Source: Clostridia bacterium (GTDB lineage: Bacteria; Bacillota; Clostridia; Oscillospirales; CAG-272). Taken from it: a stretch of DNA of 51,394 nucleotides. The stretch's first letter is position 1. Each line of letters begins with the position of its first letter. A program made the position numbers and the translations under genes. Below the pieces are notes generated by a model. The model had not been told where the DNA came from. It did no database searches and was given only the letters and a program-made list of their open reading frames with translations. Of this stretch, positions 33,611 through 42,292 are shown piece by piece. The stretch is taken from contig JAFTIL010000022.1 of NCBI GenBank assembly GCA_017456905.1, positions 1 to 51,394 on the forward strand, given 5' to 3'.

Positions 33611-35011
33611 TTAAAGTCCGAAATAACGCTTGGCGTTGCCGTAGCAGATGTCGCTGATGATGGTGCCGAGGGTATCCATGTCGGCGGGATATTCACCGTT
33701 CTCCACCCATTCGCCAATGAGGCCGCAGAGAATACGGCGGAAATATTCGTGTCGGGTGTAGCTGAGGAAGGATCGGGAGTCGGTCAGCATGCCTACGAAA
33801 TTACCGAGGAGACTCAGGTTGGCAAGGCTGATCAGCTGATCTCTCATGCCTTGCTTGTTGTCGTTGAACCACCAGGCAGAGCCGTGCTGGAGCTTGCCGG
33901 GGATCTCGGTGCCCTGGAACGCGCCGATCAGGGTGTCGATAAAGGCGTTGTCCGAAGCATCCAGGCTGTAGATGACGGTACGGGGCAGAGCGCTCTCACG
34001 GTACAGACGGTCAAGGAGCTTAGCCAGCTTGCGGCATCCGTCGTTGGGGCCGATGCAGTCAAAGCCCGTGTCGGGACCGAGACGCTCCAGCATGGCGGAA
34101 TTGGGATTTCTCAGACAGTTGTAATGGATCTGCATGACCCAGCCGAGGCGGGTGTATTCACGGCCGCAGAAAAGGAGCAGGGAAGTCTTGAAGGCCTCTG
34201 CCTCGTCGGCGGTGACAGACTTGCCGCTAAGTCCCTTTTCAAGAATTTGGTTCAGGGTGTCCTCGTCAGCTTCGGCGTAGACCATGAAGTCAAGACCGTG
34301 GTCGCTGGCGCGGCAGCCGTGGGTCTTGAAATGGGCCATTCTCGCGGACAGCGCTGTCCTCAAGGCTTCCATGCTGTTGATCTCAACGCCCGATACCTCG
34401 GACAGTTTGGAGATATAGTCAAGCCATCCTGCCTTATCAATGTTGAGTGCTTTGTCGGGGCGGAAGGAGGGACCGACAACGGTCTCAAAGCTCTTGTCCT
34501 TGGCGATCAAGCGATGATATTCCAAGGAGTCGATGGGATCGTCGGTGGTGCCAATGAACTTCACGCCGCTTTTTTTGATGATGCCGCGCACGCTCATGGC
34601 AGGATCCTTCAGCTTTTCTTCGCACAAAGCCCACACCTCGGGAGCCGTGGATGCGTTCAAAACACCCTCGTAGCCGAAATAGCGTTTCAGCTCCAGATGG
34701 CACCAATGGTACATGGGATTGCCGATGGCCTTCGGCAGAGCTTCGGCGAATTTCATAAACTTATCGTATGCGGGTGCATCTCCCGTGATGTAATACTCAT
34801 CTGTGCCGTTTGAACGCATGAGACGCCATTTGTAATGATCACCGCCCAGCCAAAGCTTGGTGATGTTATCAAAGTGCTTGTCTTCAAAGATCTCCTTGGG
34901 ACTGACGTGGCAATGGTAATCAATGATGGGCATACGCTCGGCAAACTGATGATACAGATCGCGGGCAGTTTCTGTTGTAAGCAAAAAATCTTCTGTTAAA
35001 AACGCTGTCAC
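33611..35011 (-). CDS. uxaC: Glucuronate isomerase
   Basis: A 466-residue enzyme that isomerises glucuronate and galacturonate to fructuronate and tagaturonate. It has the N-terminal FLTEDFLLTTETARDLYH, the metal motif IIDYHCHVSPKEI and the C-terminal RHEYFRRILCGLIGEWVENG. The start is GTG at 35011 with GAGGAGG six bases upstream. The frame stays open for another ~1 kb across the promoter and into the antisense of the neighbouring gene; that is chance. No other uronate pathway gene is present in the window. Confidence 0.95.
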   Translation of the reverse strand: MTAFLTEDFLLTTETARDLYHQFAERMPIIDYHCHVSPKEIFEDKHFDNITKLWLGGDHYKWRLMRSNGTDEYYITGDAPAYDKFMKFAEALPKAIGNPMYHWCHLELKRYFGYEGVLNASTAPEVWALCEEKLKDPAMSVRGIIKKSGVKFIGTTDDPIDSLEYHRLIAKDKSFETVVGPSFRPDKALNIDKAGWLDYISKLSEVSGVEINSMEALRTALSARMAHFKTHGCRASDHGLDFMVYAEADEDTLNQILEKGLSGKSVTADEAEAFKTSLLLFCGREYTRLGWVMQIHYNCLRNPNSAMLERLGPDTGFDCIGPNDGCRKLAKLLDRLYRESALPRTVIYSLDASDNAFIDTLIGAFQGTEIPGKLQHGSAWWFNDNKQGMRDQLISLANLSLLGNFVGMLTDSRSFLSYTRHEYFRRILCGLIGEWVENGEYPADMDTLGTIISDICYGNAKRYFGL

Positions 35012-35078
35012 GGAAAGCCTCCTCGGTAGGTAGAATAAAGGTCGCCTCAAAAATGGCTGCAAGTGCTTTATCAAAAAC

Positions 35079-35107
35079 ATTATATCATACAGCCCCGAAA
35101 AATGCAA
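35079..35107 (-). promoter_or_regulatory. Promoter of uxaC
   Basis: On the minus strand TTGCAT (35107-35102), a 17-base spacer and TATAAT (35084-35079). It is divergent from the GH127 promoter; about 65 bases separate the two -35 boxes, room for shared regulation. Confidence 0.8.
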
Positions 35108-35170
35108 CAGGAAATTTAAACGTGGAGGATAAAACCGGAAGCGTGCATAAATAATTGCGACTTCTCCCTC

Positions 35171-35199
35171 TTGATTTTTCGGACACGCTGTGGTATAAT
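35171..35199 (+). promoter_or_regulatory. Promoter of the GH127 gene
   Basis: TTGATT at 35171-35176, a 17-base spacer and TATAAT at 35194-35199, 34 bases before the start codon. Confidence 0.85.
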
Positions 35200-35233
35200 G
35201 AGCCCGAAGTATATTCCGGGAGGAGAAGCCTTT

Positions 35234-37033
35234 ATGAAAAATATCTATTCTTATCTGCCGAACGGTGCGGCGGTTTACGAAAACGCCGTTCACGAAAATG
35301 CCGTATTCATTCTTAAAAAGCAACTGATGGACAAGCCCCTGTGGGATAAGTTCGTTTACGTTTTCACCGAGCGCCCTGATCACCTCGATCTTGGCTGGCG
35401 CGGTGAGTATTTCGGCAAGATGATGCGGGGTGCCTGCCTTACCTACCGATATATTCCTGACGAAGAGCTGTATAACATCCTCTACGAGACTGTGAAGGGC
35501 ATCCTTGATACACAGGATGCCGACGGCCGTATCACAACGTATCCCCAAGAGAAGGAATTCTGCGGTTGGGATATGTGGACGAGAAAATACGTGATCGTGG
35601 GCTGTCTCTACTTCTACGGTATATGCCGCGACGAGGCCTTCAAGGAGAAGATCATCACCGCCCTGAAGGGCCAGGTGGACTACCTCATGGAGAAGCTGGG
35701 TGAAGATAAGCTGTCCATCCTCGACACCTCTACCTGGTGGGGCGGCCTCAATTCCAGCTCTATCCTGGAGCCCATCGTGGAGCTTTATAAGCTGACGAAG
35801 GAAGAAAAATACCTGTCCTTCGCTCAGTACATCCTGGAGGCCGGCGGCTGTAAGGACGGCAATCTTCTTGCGCTTGCCGAGGCAGGGGAGAAGATGCCCT
35901 ATGAATATCCCGTGGTCAAGGCCTACGAGATGATGTCCTATTTCGAGGGTGCGCTGGCCTATTATGAGGTCACAGGCGAGACGAGATACCTGAATATCGT
36001 GGAAAAATTTGCGGATGCCGTTCGTAAAACAGACATTACAATCATTGGCTGTGCGGGTTGTACCCATGAGCTGTTCGACCACTCTGCCGTCAAGCAGACC
36101 GAGGAGACCGAGCCTTTGGCCATCATGCAGGAGACCTGCGTCACCGTTACCTGGATGCGCCTATTGGATCGTCTGCTACGTCTGACGGGTAAGGTGATTT
36201 ACGCCGAGGGCATTGAGCAGTCGACCCTCAACGCCCTGTATGGCAGCCTCAACTACGAGGGCCTGCCCCAGCTTGAAAAGGGGGAAAATATCCGCGTGCC
36301 CGGCGTTCCCTTTGATAGCTATAGCCCCCTGACCTTCAAGGCTCGCGGTATCGGTATCGGTGGCTATAAGAAATTCTCTATCGGTGGCTACTACGGCTGT
36401 TGCGCTTGTATCGGCGCGGCAGGCACGGCCCTGTTCCCCCTCATCAGCGTTATGACGCAGGATAATGGCTTCGTACTGAACGAATACAACAATGGTACTG
36501 TCAATGCCACCACCCCTGCGGGTAACCCCGTTACCCTCCGCATCAGCGGTTATTTTGCCGATGAGGGTCACGCCACCGTTACCCTCGCGCTGAATACCCC
36601 CGAGACCTTTACCCTCCGTCTCCGCGTTCCCGCCTGGAGCCATGAGCCTACCGTAACTGTGAACGGCGAAACCCAAAACGCGGAAGCCGGCTACGTGGAT
36701 CTCACCCGTGAATGGAAAGACGGCGATAGCGTCACGATCGAATGTTATCCCGAAGTGGAAATCACCGAACTGAACGGCAAGATCGCCTTCACCTACGGTG
36801 CCTTGGCTCTCGCCCGCGATGAGCAGAAGGAGGACGGCAATATCGAAGCGCCTGTGGTTCCCGTACTGCATAACGGTCATCTTGTTGTCAACCAACTGGA
36901 TGTTCTGGAAGGCGAGACCGTTCGTTTCACGGTCAAGACCGAGGCCGGCGATCTCCTCCTCACTGACTATGCCTCCTGCGGCAAGCATTGGATGGAAGAA
37001 AGAAACCGCATTTCCGTGTGGTTGAACCGGTAA
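35234..37033 (+). CDS. GH127-like glycosidase (beta-L-arabinofuranosidase family)
   Basis: A 599-residue protein of the GH127/DUF1680 group, zinc-dependent cysteine glycosidases. The probable zinc and catalytic set is Glu300 and Cys302 in QETCVTVTWMRL plus Cys389 and Cys390 in YYGCCACIG. In characterised enzymes of this family the paired cysteines include the nucleophile. An (alpha/alpha)6 barrel core is followed by beta-sandwich domains (from about 430). There is no signal peptide, so it acts on imported oligosaccharides. AGGAG precedes the ATG at 35234. It is divergent from uxaC, which suggests joint use of pectin- or arabinan-type sugars. Confidence 0.9.
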   Translation: MKNIYSYLPNGAAVYENAVHENAVFILKKQLMDKPLWDKFVYVFTERPDHLDLGWRGEYFGKMMRGACLTYRYIPDEELYNILYETVKGILDTQDADGRITTYPQEKEFCGWDMWTRKYVIVGCLYFYGICRDEAFKEKIITALKGQVDYLMEKLGEDKLSILDTSTWWGGLNSSSILEPIVELYKLTKEEKYLSFAQYILEAGGCKDGNLLALAEAGEKMPYEYPVVKAYEMMSYFEGALAYYEVTGETRYLNIVEKFADAVRKTDITIIGCAGCTHELFDHSAVKQTEETEPLAIMQETCVTVTWMRLLDRLLRLTGKVIYAEGIEQSTLNALYGSLNYEGLPQLEKGENIRVPGVPFDSYSPLTFKARGIGIGGYKKFSIGGYYGCCACIGAAGTALFPLISVMTQDNGFVLNEYNNGTVNATTPAGNPVTLRISGYFADEGHATVTLALNTPETFTLRLRVPAWSHEPTVTVNGETQNAEAGYVDLTREWKDGDSVTIECYPEVEITELNGKIAFTYGALALARDEQKEDGNIEAPVVPVLHNGHLVVNQLDVLEGETVRFTVKTEAGDLLLTDYASCGKHWMEERNRISVWLNR

Positions 37034-37047
37034 ATTATTGTCTAATG

Positions 37048-37105
37048 GGGAGTACGCCAAGGGGAACTTTTGAAAAAGTTCCCCTTGGAACCCCTCAAAA
37101 CTTCT
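37048..37105. repeat. Long hairpin repeat (family R4, reverse copy)
   Basis: CCAAGGGGAACTTTT-GA-AAAAGTTCCCCTTGG forms a perfect 15-base stem within a wider GTACGCC..AACCCCTC block. Read on the minus strand it follows the same order of blocks as 3276-3324 (TTGRGGGT, CAAGGGG, TTTTTCAA, CCCCTTG, GCGTA, CCCC). It may also terminate the GH127 transcript. Confidence 0.6.
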
Positions 37106-37384
37106 AACAAAAAAGATATTTGCCAAGTAATTGAACAGCGAGGAGAGAGTGGAAATCTCTTGACCCGTCGAGGGATATTCGCATGATAGCGAGGACGCCA
37201 TAAATCGCCCATGTGGGGCCCCTACCCCACAAGAACCTCCCAATGACCCCCTCGCGGGATATGGTTGACACGGGTTGAACCTCCCCGATCCAGAGCCCGA
37301 TTTGCGCAAGCGCAAATGGCCGCTGGTGGCGAGTCAGAGCCGCCCCACAGGGGTCTACCATTTACATACTCCCACATATAGAAA
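37106..37384. other. Intergenic stretch without a gene before GH38
   Basis: About 280 bases with several short palindromes (for example TGTGGGGCCCCTACCCCACA and TTTGCGCAAGCGCAAA). No open frame is convincing. It looks like one or more dispersed repeats. No -10/-35 pair for the GH38 gene could be identified; a TTGACA at 37264 has no matching -10. Confidence 0.5.
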
Positions 37385-37399
37385 ACAAGGAGAATCACC

Positions 37400-39793
37400 A
37401 TGAAAGAACTGCATTTGATCTGTAATGCCCACCTCGATCCCGTTTGGCAATGGGACTGGAACGAGGGCGCCACAGCCGCTCTCGCCACCTTCTACGCCGC
37501 CTGCGAGATCGCGGACGAATACGAATACATCTTCTGCCACAACGAGGCCTTGCTCTACGAGTTTGTGGAGACCTACGATCCCGCCCTCTTTGAGCGCATC
37601 AAGGGGCTGGTCAAGGCAGGGAAGTGGCACGTCATGGGCGGCTGGTACGTTCAGCCCGACTGCAACATTCCCTCGGGAGAGGGCTTTGTCCGACAGATCG
37701 AATCGGGACTCTCCTACTTCAAGGAGAAGTTTGGCGTGATCCCCACGGCAGCCGTCAATTTCGATTCCTTCGGCCACACCCAGGGTCTCGTTCAGATCCT
37801 TTCCAAGTGCGGCTACAGCGGCTATATCTGCTGCCGCCCCATGAAGGAGCTGAAGGAATTCCCCGCCAACTACATGGAGTGGAAGGGCTTTGACGGCAGC
37901 AGCATCAAGGCCGCCCGCTTTGATGATCTCACCATTTACACCAACGATCTGGGCGACGCAGTCAACGCCGTCAAGCGCAAAATGCAGCCTTGGAACGCCC
38001 AAGGCGAGGAGATCGCCTTTGCCCTGTGGGGCGTGGGCAACCACGGCGGCGGCGCATCTCGTAAGGATCTTTCCGAGCTGGCCGTCTTTATGGAGGAGCA
38101 GGAGGCAGAAGGTGTTCACGTGTTCCACTCCACCCCCGAGGCTTTCTTCGCCGCATCCAAGCCCTCCGCCGTGTGGGACGATGCTCTCCAGCCCTGCTTC
38201 GTCAAGTGCTACACCTCTATCGCACGTCTCAAGCACCGTTATGCCGAGCTGGAAAACAAGCTCCTTACCACCGAGAAGATCTGTGCCTATGCCGACGCAG
38301 AAGGTGTTTATAATTACAATTTCGACGCCTTCGACGATGCCCAGAAGCGCATGGCCATGGTTCAGTTCCATGACGTCCTTTCGGGCACTTGTATCATCGA
38401 GGGCGAAAAGAGCAGTATGCAAAAGCTGGACTATGCTCTGGAGCTGCTGGATAAGGAATTTACCAAGGCCTTCATGGGACTTTGCCGTGACTATGAGTGT
38501 GCTGTTCCCCTCAAGTATCCCATCTTCGTCTACAACCCCAATCCCCACGCCGAGGAGGCCATCTTCACGGGTGACTTCTTCCTCCTGAGCGGCATCTGCT
38601 CCGACACCGAGGGCTACGAATTTACCGTGATCCGTGACGGAAAGCCCGTTCCTTTCCAGATGGTCAAGGAATCCTCCTGCATCAATCTGGACAGAAGTAA
38701 GAGACTGGCCATCAAGGATACCCTGAACCCTCTGTCGGTCACCCGCTATGACGTGGAGGTGCGCAGAGGTGCCAAGAAGTTTCTTGACCGCACGCCCCAG
38801 ACCGAGTTCGATCTGCCTGGGGAGACCAAGGCCGTCTTTGACCCCGTGGGAGGCGCGTTGGCATCCTTCTCGGTGAAGGGCTACGAATATCTGAATAACG
38901 GTGCCTTTACCCCCATCGTCTACGACGACAACGAGGATCCTTGGGGCTGGCACATGAGAACGGTGGGGAAGAACTACACCCCCGCTACCTGTGAGATCCC
39001 CCTCCGCGTCATCGAGCGGGGAGATCTGCTGACCACTGTGGAGAGCCTCTACACCACGGGCAAGTCGGATATCCGCGTGGCCTACACCCTGTACAAGGAT
39101 CTCAACTACATCGACGTGACTGTAAACGTCTACTGGAACGATGCGGGGAAGGGATTGAAGCTGGAGCTTCCTCTGCCCGAGGGAGGGATCTTTATGGGCC
39201 AGACCGCCTTCGGTACCCAGACCTATACCCATGATCTGGAGCAATGCTCTCAGCGCTTCGTGGGTGTGTTCATCGGTGATAAGCTGCTCACCGTCTTCAA
39301 GGACGGCACCTACGGTTGCTCGTATGAAAACGACAAGCTCTACCTGGATCTCCTCAACGGCTCAGTCTACTGCGCCCATCCCGTAGGCGACCTTCCCATC
39401 GTGGACGATCAGCGCTTCAATCGCTACATCGACCTGGGCCGACATGAGTTTACCTTCCGCTTGGAGCTGTGCGACGAGGCAGACCTGGAGACCAAGGCCG
39501 TAGCCTTCACTCAGAAACCCTACGCCCTTAATTTCTACCCCCACGGCACGGGTGAGAGAAAGGAGAAGGCCCCCGTCACCCTGTCCGACAGCGTGATCTC
39601 CCTCTCTTGCTTCCGCAAGGTGGATGCCGATACTTACATGATCCGTCTGCTCAACAATACGGCGGACAGCCGCGCTTGTGATTGCACTGCTTTCGGTGAG
39701 ACTTTGTCCCTTACTTTCGGCAAGTATGAGGTCAAGACCCTTCTGTATAGCGGCGGCAAGCTTTGGGAGCACGACTCTATGCTGAAGCTGTAA
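37400..39793 (+). CDS. Alpha-mannosidase (GH38)
   Basis: A 797-residue retaining alpha-mannosidase that cleaves mannose from glycans. The zinc motif is NAHLDPVWQW (His11, Asp13), and the likely nucleophile is Asp122 in NFDSFGHTQG, a form of the family WxxDxFGH motif. The middle helical domain (VQFHDVLSGTCI) and C-terminal beta domains are complete. There is no signal peptide, so it is cytoplasmic and acts on imported oligosaccharides. AAGGAG precedes the ATG at 37400. With the secreted GH2 enzyme and manA it suggests mannose-rich glycan use. Confidence 0.95.
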   Translation: MKELHLICNAHLDPVWQWDWNEGATAALATFYAACEIADEYEYIFCHNEALLYEFVETYDPALFERIKGLVKAGKWHVMGGWYVQPDCNIPSGEGFVRQIESGLSYFKEKFGVIPTAAVNFDSFGHTQGLVQILSKCGYSGYICCRPMKELKEFPANYMEWKGFDGSSIKAARFDDLTIYTNDLGDAVNAVKRKMQPWNAQGEEIAFALWGVGNHGGGASRKDLSELAVFMEEQEAEGVHVFHSTPEAFFAASKPSAVWDDALQPCFVKCYTSIARLKHRYAELENKLLTTEKICAYADAEGVYNYNFDAFDDAQKRMAMVQFHDVLSGTCIIEGEKSSMQKLDYALELLDKEFTKAFMGLCRDYECAVPLKYPIFVYNPNPHAEEAIFTGDFFLLSGICSDTEGYEFTVIRDGKPVPFQMVKESSCINLDRSKRLAIKDTLNPLSVTRYDVEVRRGAKKFLDRTPQTEFDLPGETKAVFDPVGGALASFSVKGYEYLNNGAFTPIVYDDNEDPWGWHMRTVGKNYTPATCEIPLRVIERGDLLTTVESLYTTGKSDIRVAYTLYKDLNYIDVTVNVYWNDAGKGLKLELPLPEGGIFMGQTAFGTQTYTHDLEQCSQRFVGVFIGDKLLTVFKDGTYGCSYENDKLYLDLLNGSVYCAHPVGDLPIVDDQRFNRYIDLGRHEFTFRLELCDEADLETKAVAFTQKPYALNFYPHGTGERKEKAPVTLSDSVISLSCFRKVDADTYMIRLLNNTADSRACDCTAFGETLSLTFGKYEVKTLLYSGGKLWEHDSMLKL

Positions 39794-39800
39794 AAGTTTT

Positions 39801-39836
39801 ACGGGACTGCCGTAACCTCGGCAGCCCCGTTTATTT
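39801..39836 (+). terminator. Terminator after the GH38 gene
   Basis: CGGG.CTGCCG and CGGCAG.CCCG form a stem with one mismatch, followed by TTTATTTG. Confidence 0.8.
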
Positions 39837-39899
39837 GTCAATACTGATGAAATTTTCCCGTGCTTCCATATAAAATGTCACAAAATCAACCAAAAACCA

Positions 39900-39928
39900 T
39901 TGACAAAACAACAAAAATATAATATAAT
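39900..39928 (+). promoter_or_regulatory. Promoter of the rnf operon
   Basis: Perfect TTGACA (39900-39905) and perfect TATAAT (39923-39928) with a 17-base spacer. The leader to rnfC is about 110 bases and contains a five-codon frame (39935-39952) with no clear attenuator. Strong constitutive expression is predicted. Confidence 0.9.
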
Positions 39929-40046
39929 AGACGCATGAATACAAGTGCGTGAAAGGAAGGCTTGCGAAGGATCTTTGTCAAGTCTTGCTTTTTGTGTCCT
40001 ATGAGAAACGCAAAGCGCGCACCGACTTAAGAAAGGTAGTAGACAT

Positions 40047-41369
40047 ATGGCATTTTCTCTTCATGGGGTCCACGTGCCCCACAGAAAAAATACCCGAAAC
40101 ACACCCGTTACGCGCATGGTCCCGCCTAAGACTGTGACCATCCCTATGTCCATGCATATTGGTGCTCCGGCCAAGCCCATCGTTAAGGTGGGAGATCTTG
40201 TCAAGGTAGGTACCAAGATCGCCGAGGCAGGGGGAGTGGTTTCTGTCCCTATCCACGCGTCTGTCTCGGGTAAAGTGACCAAAATTTCCGACTATCTCCT
40301 GTCCGACGGTCGCACTGTTCCTGCCGTGATCATTGAGTCTGACGGTGAGATGACGCCCGATGAAGCCCTGACTCCCCCTGCTGTCAGCTCCCGCGAAGGT
40401 CTCATCGAGGCCATCAAGGAAAGCGGTGTCGTGGGTCTCGGCGGAGCGGGTTTTCCCACCCATTTCAAGCTTGATGTGGATCCCGCCAAGATCGACCACC
40501 TCATCATCAACGGCGCTGAGTGCGAGCCCTACGTGACCAGTGATACGGTCACCATGGTGGAGCGTGCCGACGATATGAAGGCGGCATTGGAAGCGCTGAA
40601 AGCACATCTGGGGATCAAGAGCATTGTCATCGGCGTTGAAAACAACAAAAAGGAGGCGATCGCCTCCATGAAGCAGCTCATGCTGGATACCTGCAAGGGC
40701 TGTACCGTCACCGTCAAGGTGCTCCCCTCGGTCTACCCCCAGGGCGGCGAGAAGGTGCTGATCTATCATACCACGGGTAAAGTCGTTCCCATGGGCAAAT
40801 TGCCCATTGACGTGGGTTGTATCGTGCTGAACTGCACCACCCTGGCGGCCATCGGTGCCTATCTCAAAACGGGTATGCCCCTGGTTGAGAAGTGTGTCAC
40901 CGTGGACGGCGGCGCTGTCAAGACTCCCCAAAACGTCATTGTCCCCGTGGGCACCGCCATGGCAGACGTGTTCGAATTCTGCGGCGGCCTCACCGAGGAG
41001 CCTGCCAAGGTGGTCTACGGCGGCCCCATGATGGGTATCACCGTCCCCGACACCACCGCCCCTATCCTCAAGAATACCAACGCCGTTCTGGCCCTGACGG
41101 AGAAAGAGGTAAAGCTTCCCAAGACCACGCCCTGTATCCGTTGCGGCGCGTGTACCAACACCTGTCCCTTCGGTCTGGCCCCTGCCGCCATTGCCAAGGC
41201 GTATAACAATAAGGATGCCGAAGGCTTGGAGAAGCTGTCTGTCAACGCCTGCATGGAGTGCGGCTGCTGTAGCTTCGTCTGCCCCGCAAACAGACCCTTG
41301 GTGCAGACCAATAAGCTTGCCAAGGCTTACTTGAAGGAAGAAAAAGCAAAGGAGGGAACCAAGTCATGA
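40047..41369 (+). CDS. rnfC: Rnf complex subunit C
   Basis: A 440-residue peripheral subunit of the ferredoxin:NAD+ oxidoreductase that carries the NADH/FMN site and two [4Fe-4S] clusters. It shows VGLGGAGFPTHFKL, NGAECEPYVTSD and VYPQGGEKVLI in the NuoF-like core, and CIRCGACTNTCP and CMECGCCSFVCP near the C-terminus. The ATG at 40047 follows GAAAGGT. It overlaps rnfD by four bases. The order C-D-G-E-A-B is the common Clostridia type. Confidence 0.97.
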   Translation: MAFSLHGVHVPHRKNTRNTPVTRMVPPKTVTIPMSMHIGAPAKPIVKVGDLVKVGTKIAEAGGVVSVPIHASVSGKVTKISDYLLSDGRTVPAVIIESDGEMTPDEALTPPAVSSREGLIEAIKESGVVGLGGAGFPTHFKLDVDPAKIDHLIINGAECEPYVTSDTVTMVERADDMKAALEALKAHLGIKSIVIGVENNKKEAIASMKQLMLDTCKGCTVTVKVLPSVYPQGGEKVLIYHTTGKVVPMGKLPIDVGCIVLNCTTLAAIGAYLKTGMPLVEKCVTVDGGAVKTPQNVIVPVGTAMADVFEFCGGLTEEPAKVVYGGPMMGITVPDTTAPILKNTNAVLALTEKEVKLPKTTPCIRCGACTNTCPFGLAPAAIAKAYNNKDAEGLEKLSVNACMECGCCSFVCPANRPLVQTNKLAKAYLKEEKAKEGTKS

Positions 41370-42292
41370 ACAAAAATCTGACCCTTTCCGTATCCCCCCA
41401 TATCCACAGCGGAAAGTCCACCTCCCGCATCATGCTGGACGTGATCATTTCTCTGCTTCCCGCCGCCATCGCGGGCTGTGTCATTTTCGGCGTGCGCTCG
41501 CTGATGGTGATCGGTGTCTGCATGGCAAGCTGTGTGATCTTCGAGGCCCTCTTTAATCTGATCGCCAAGAAGGACCAGACCATCGGCGACTTCAGCGCCG
41601 CTGTCACGGGCCTGCTCCTTGCGCTGAACCTTCCCGCCAATATCCCCATCTGGCAATGCGTCGTCGGCGCACTCTTTGCCATTGTGGTCGTCAAGGGGCT
41701 TTTCGGCGGTATCGGATGTAACCCCGTCAACCCCGCCATCACCGCCCGCGTGTTCATGCTGGTGGCCTTTGGCTCTATGACCGTACAAACACTTCCCACC
41801 ATCGTGGATACCGCGTCGAGCGCCACTCCCCTGGTCTCCGAGACTGCTCCCGCCATCACCGACCTTTTGCTGGGTCTTCACGGCGGTGCCATCGGTGAGA
41901 CCTGCGCTGTGGCTCTCTTCATCGGCTTCATCTATCTGTTGGTGCGCCGTGTCATTACCTGGCACATTCCCGTAACCTTCGTGGGGTGCGTGTTTGTTTT
42001 CTCCTTCTTTATGGAGGGCATGGATCCCATGGCGGCGCTTTCCGCGATCCTCTCGGGCGGTCTGCTTTTGGGTGCTATCTTTATGGCTACCGATTACGTG
42101 ACCTCTCCTGCCACCCCTTGGGGCAAGGTCATCTTTGGCGTGGGTGCGGGTCTTATCACCTGCCTCATCCGCTATTTCGGTATTTATCCCGAGGGCGTGT
42201 CCTTCGCTATCCTGTTCATGAACATCCTGACCCCCTACATCAGTTCCTGGACAAAGCATAAAGTATTCGGAACAGGAGGGGTAAAAGCATGA
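41366..42292 (+). CDS. rnfD: Rnf complex subunit D
   Basis: A 308-residue integral membrane subunit with eight to ten hydrophobic segments, part of the ion-pumping core. The family flavin-attachment region is in the stretch around GCNPVNPAITARVFML; it differs from the standard SGAT-type site, so the attachment residue is not certain. The conserved motif ATDYVTSPATPWGK is present. The start overlaps the rnfC stop (ATGA), and the stop overlaps rnfG in the same way. Confidence 0.95.
   Translation: MNKNLTLSVSPHIHSGKSTSRIMLDVIISLLPAAIAGCVIFGVRSLMVIGVCMASCVIFEALFNLIAKKDQTIGDFSAAVTGLLLALNLPANIPIWQCVVGALFAIVVVKGLFGGIGCNPVNPAITARVFMLVAFGSMTVQTLPTIVDTASSATPLVSETAPAITDLLLGLHGGAIGETCAVALFIGFIYLLVRRVITWHIPVTFVGCVFVFSFFMEGMDPMAALSAILSGGLLLGAIFMATDYVTSPATPWGKVIFGVGAGLITCLIRYFGIYPEGVSFAILFMNILTPYISSWTKHKVFGTGGVKA

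Noticed and set aside
35012-36082. An N-terminal extension of uxaC to 823 codons
   Set aside because: The extension runs through the uxaC promoter and the antisense of the GH127 gene. The GTG at 35011 has GAGGAGG upstream and gives the usual family N-terminus.
37264-37292. TTGACA at 37264 as a promoter for the GH38 gene
   Set aside because: No -10 hexamer is found 16-18 bases downstream.
37355-39244. A 629-codon frame antisense to the GH38 gene
   Set aside because: It is the shadow of a well-supported alpha-mannosidase and extends past its start without a ribosome site.
39935-39952. A five-codon frame in the rnf leader as a leader peptide
   Set aside because: It has no run of one amino acid's codons and no paired terminator/antiterminator hairpins, so attenuation is not supported.
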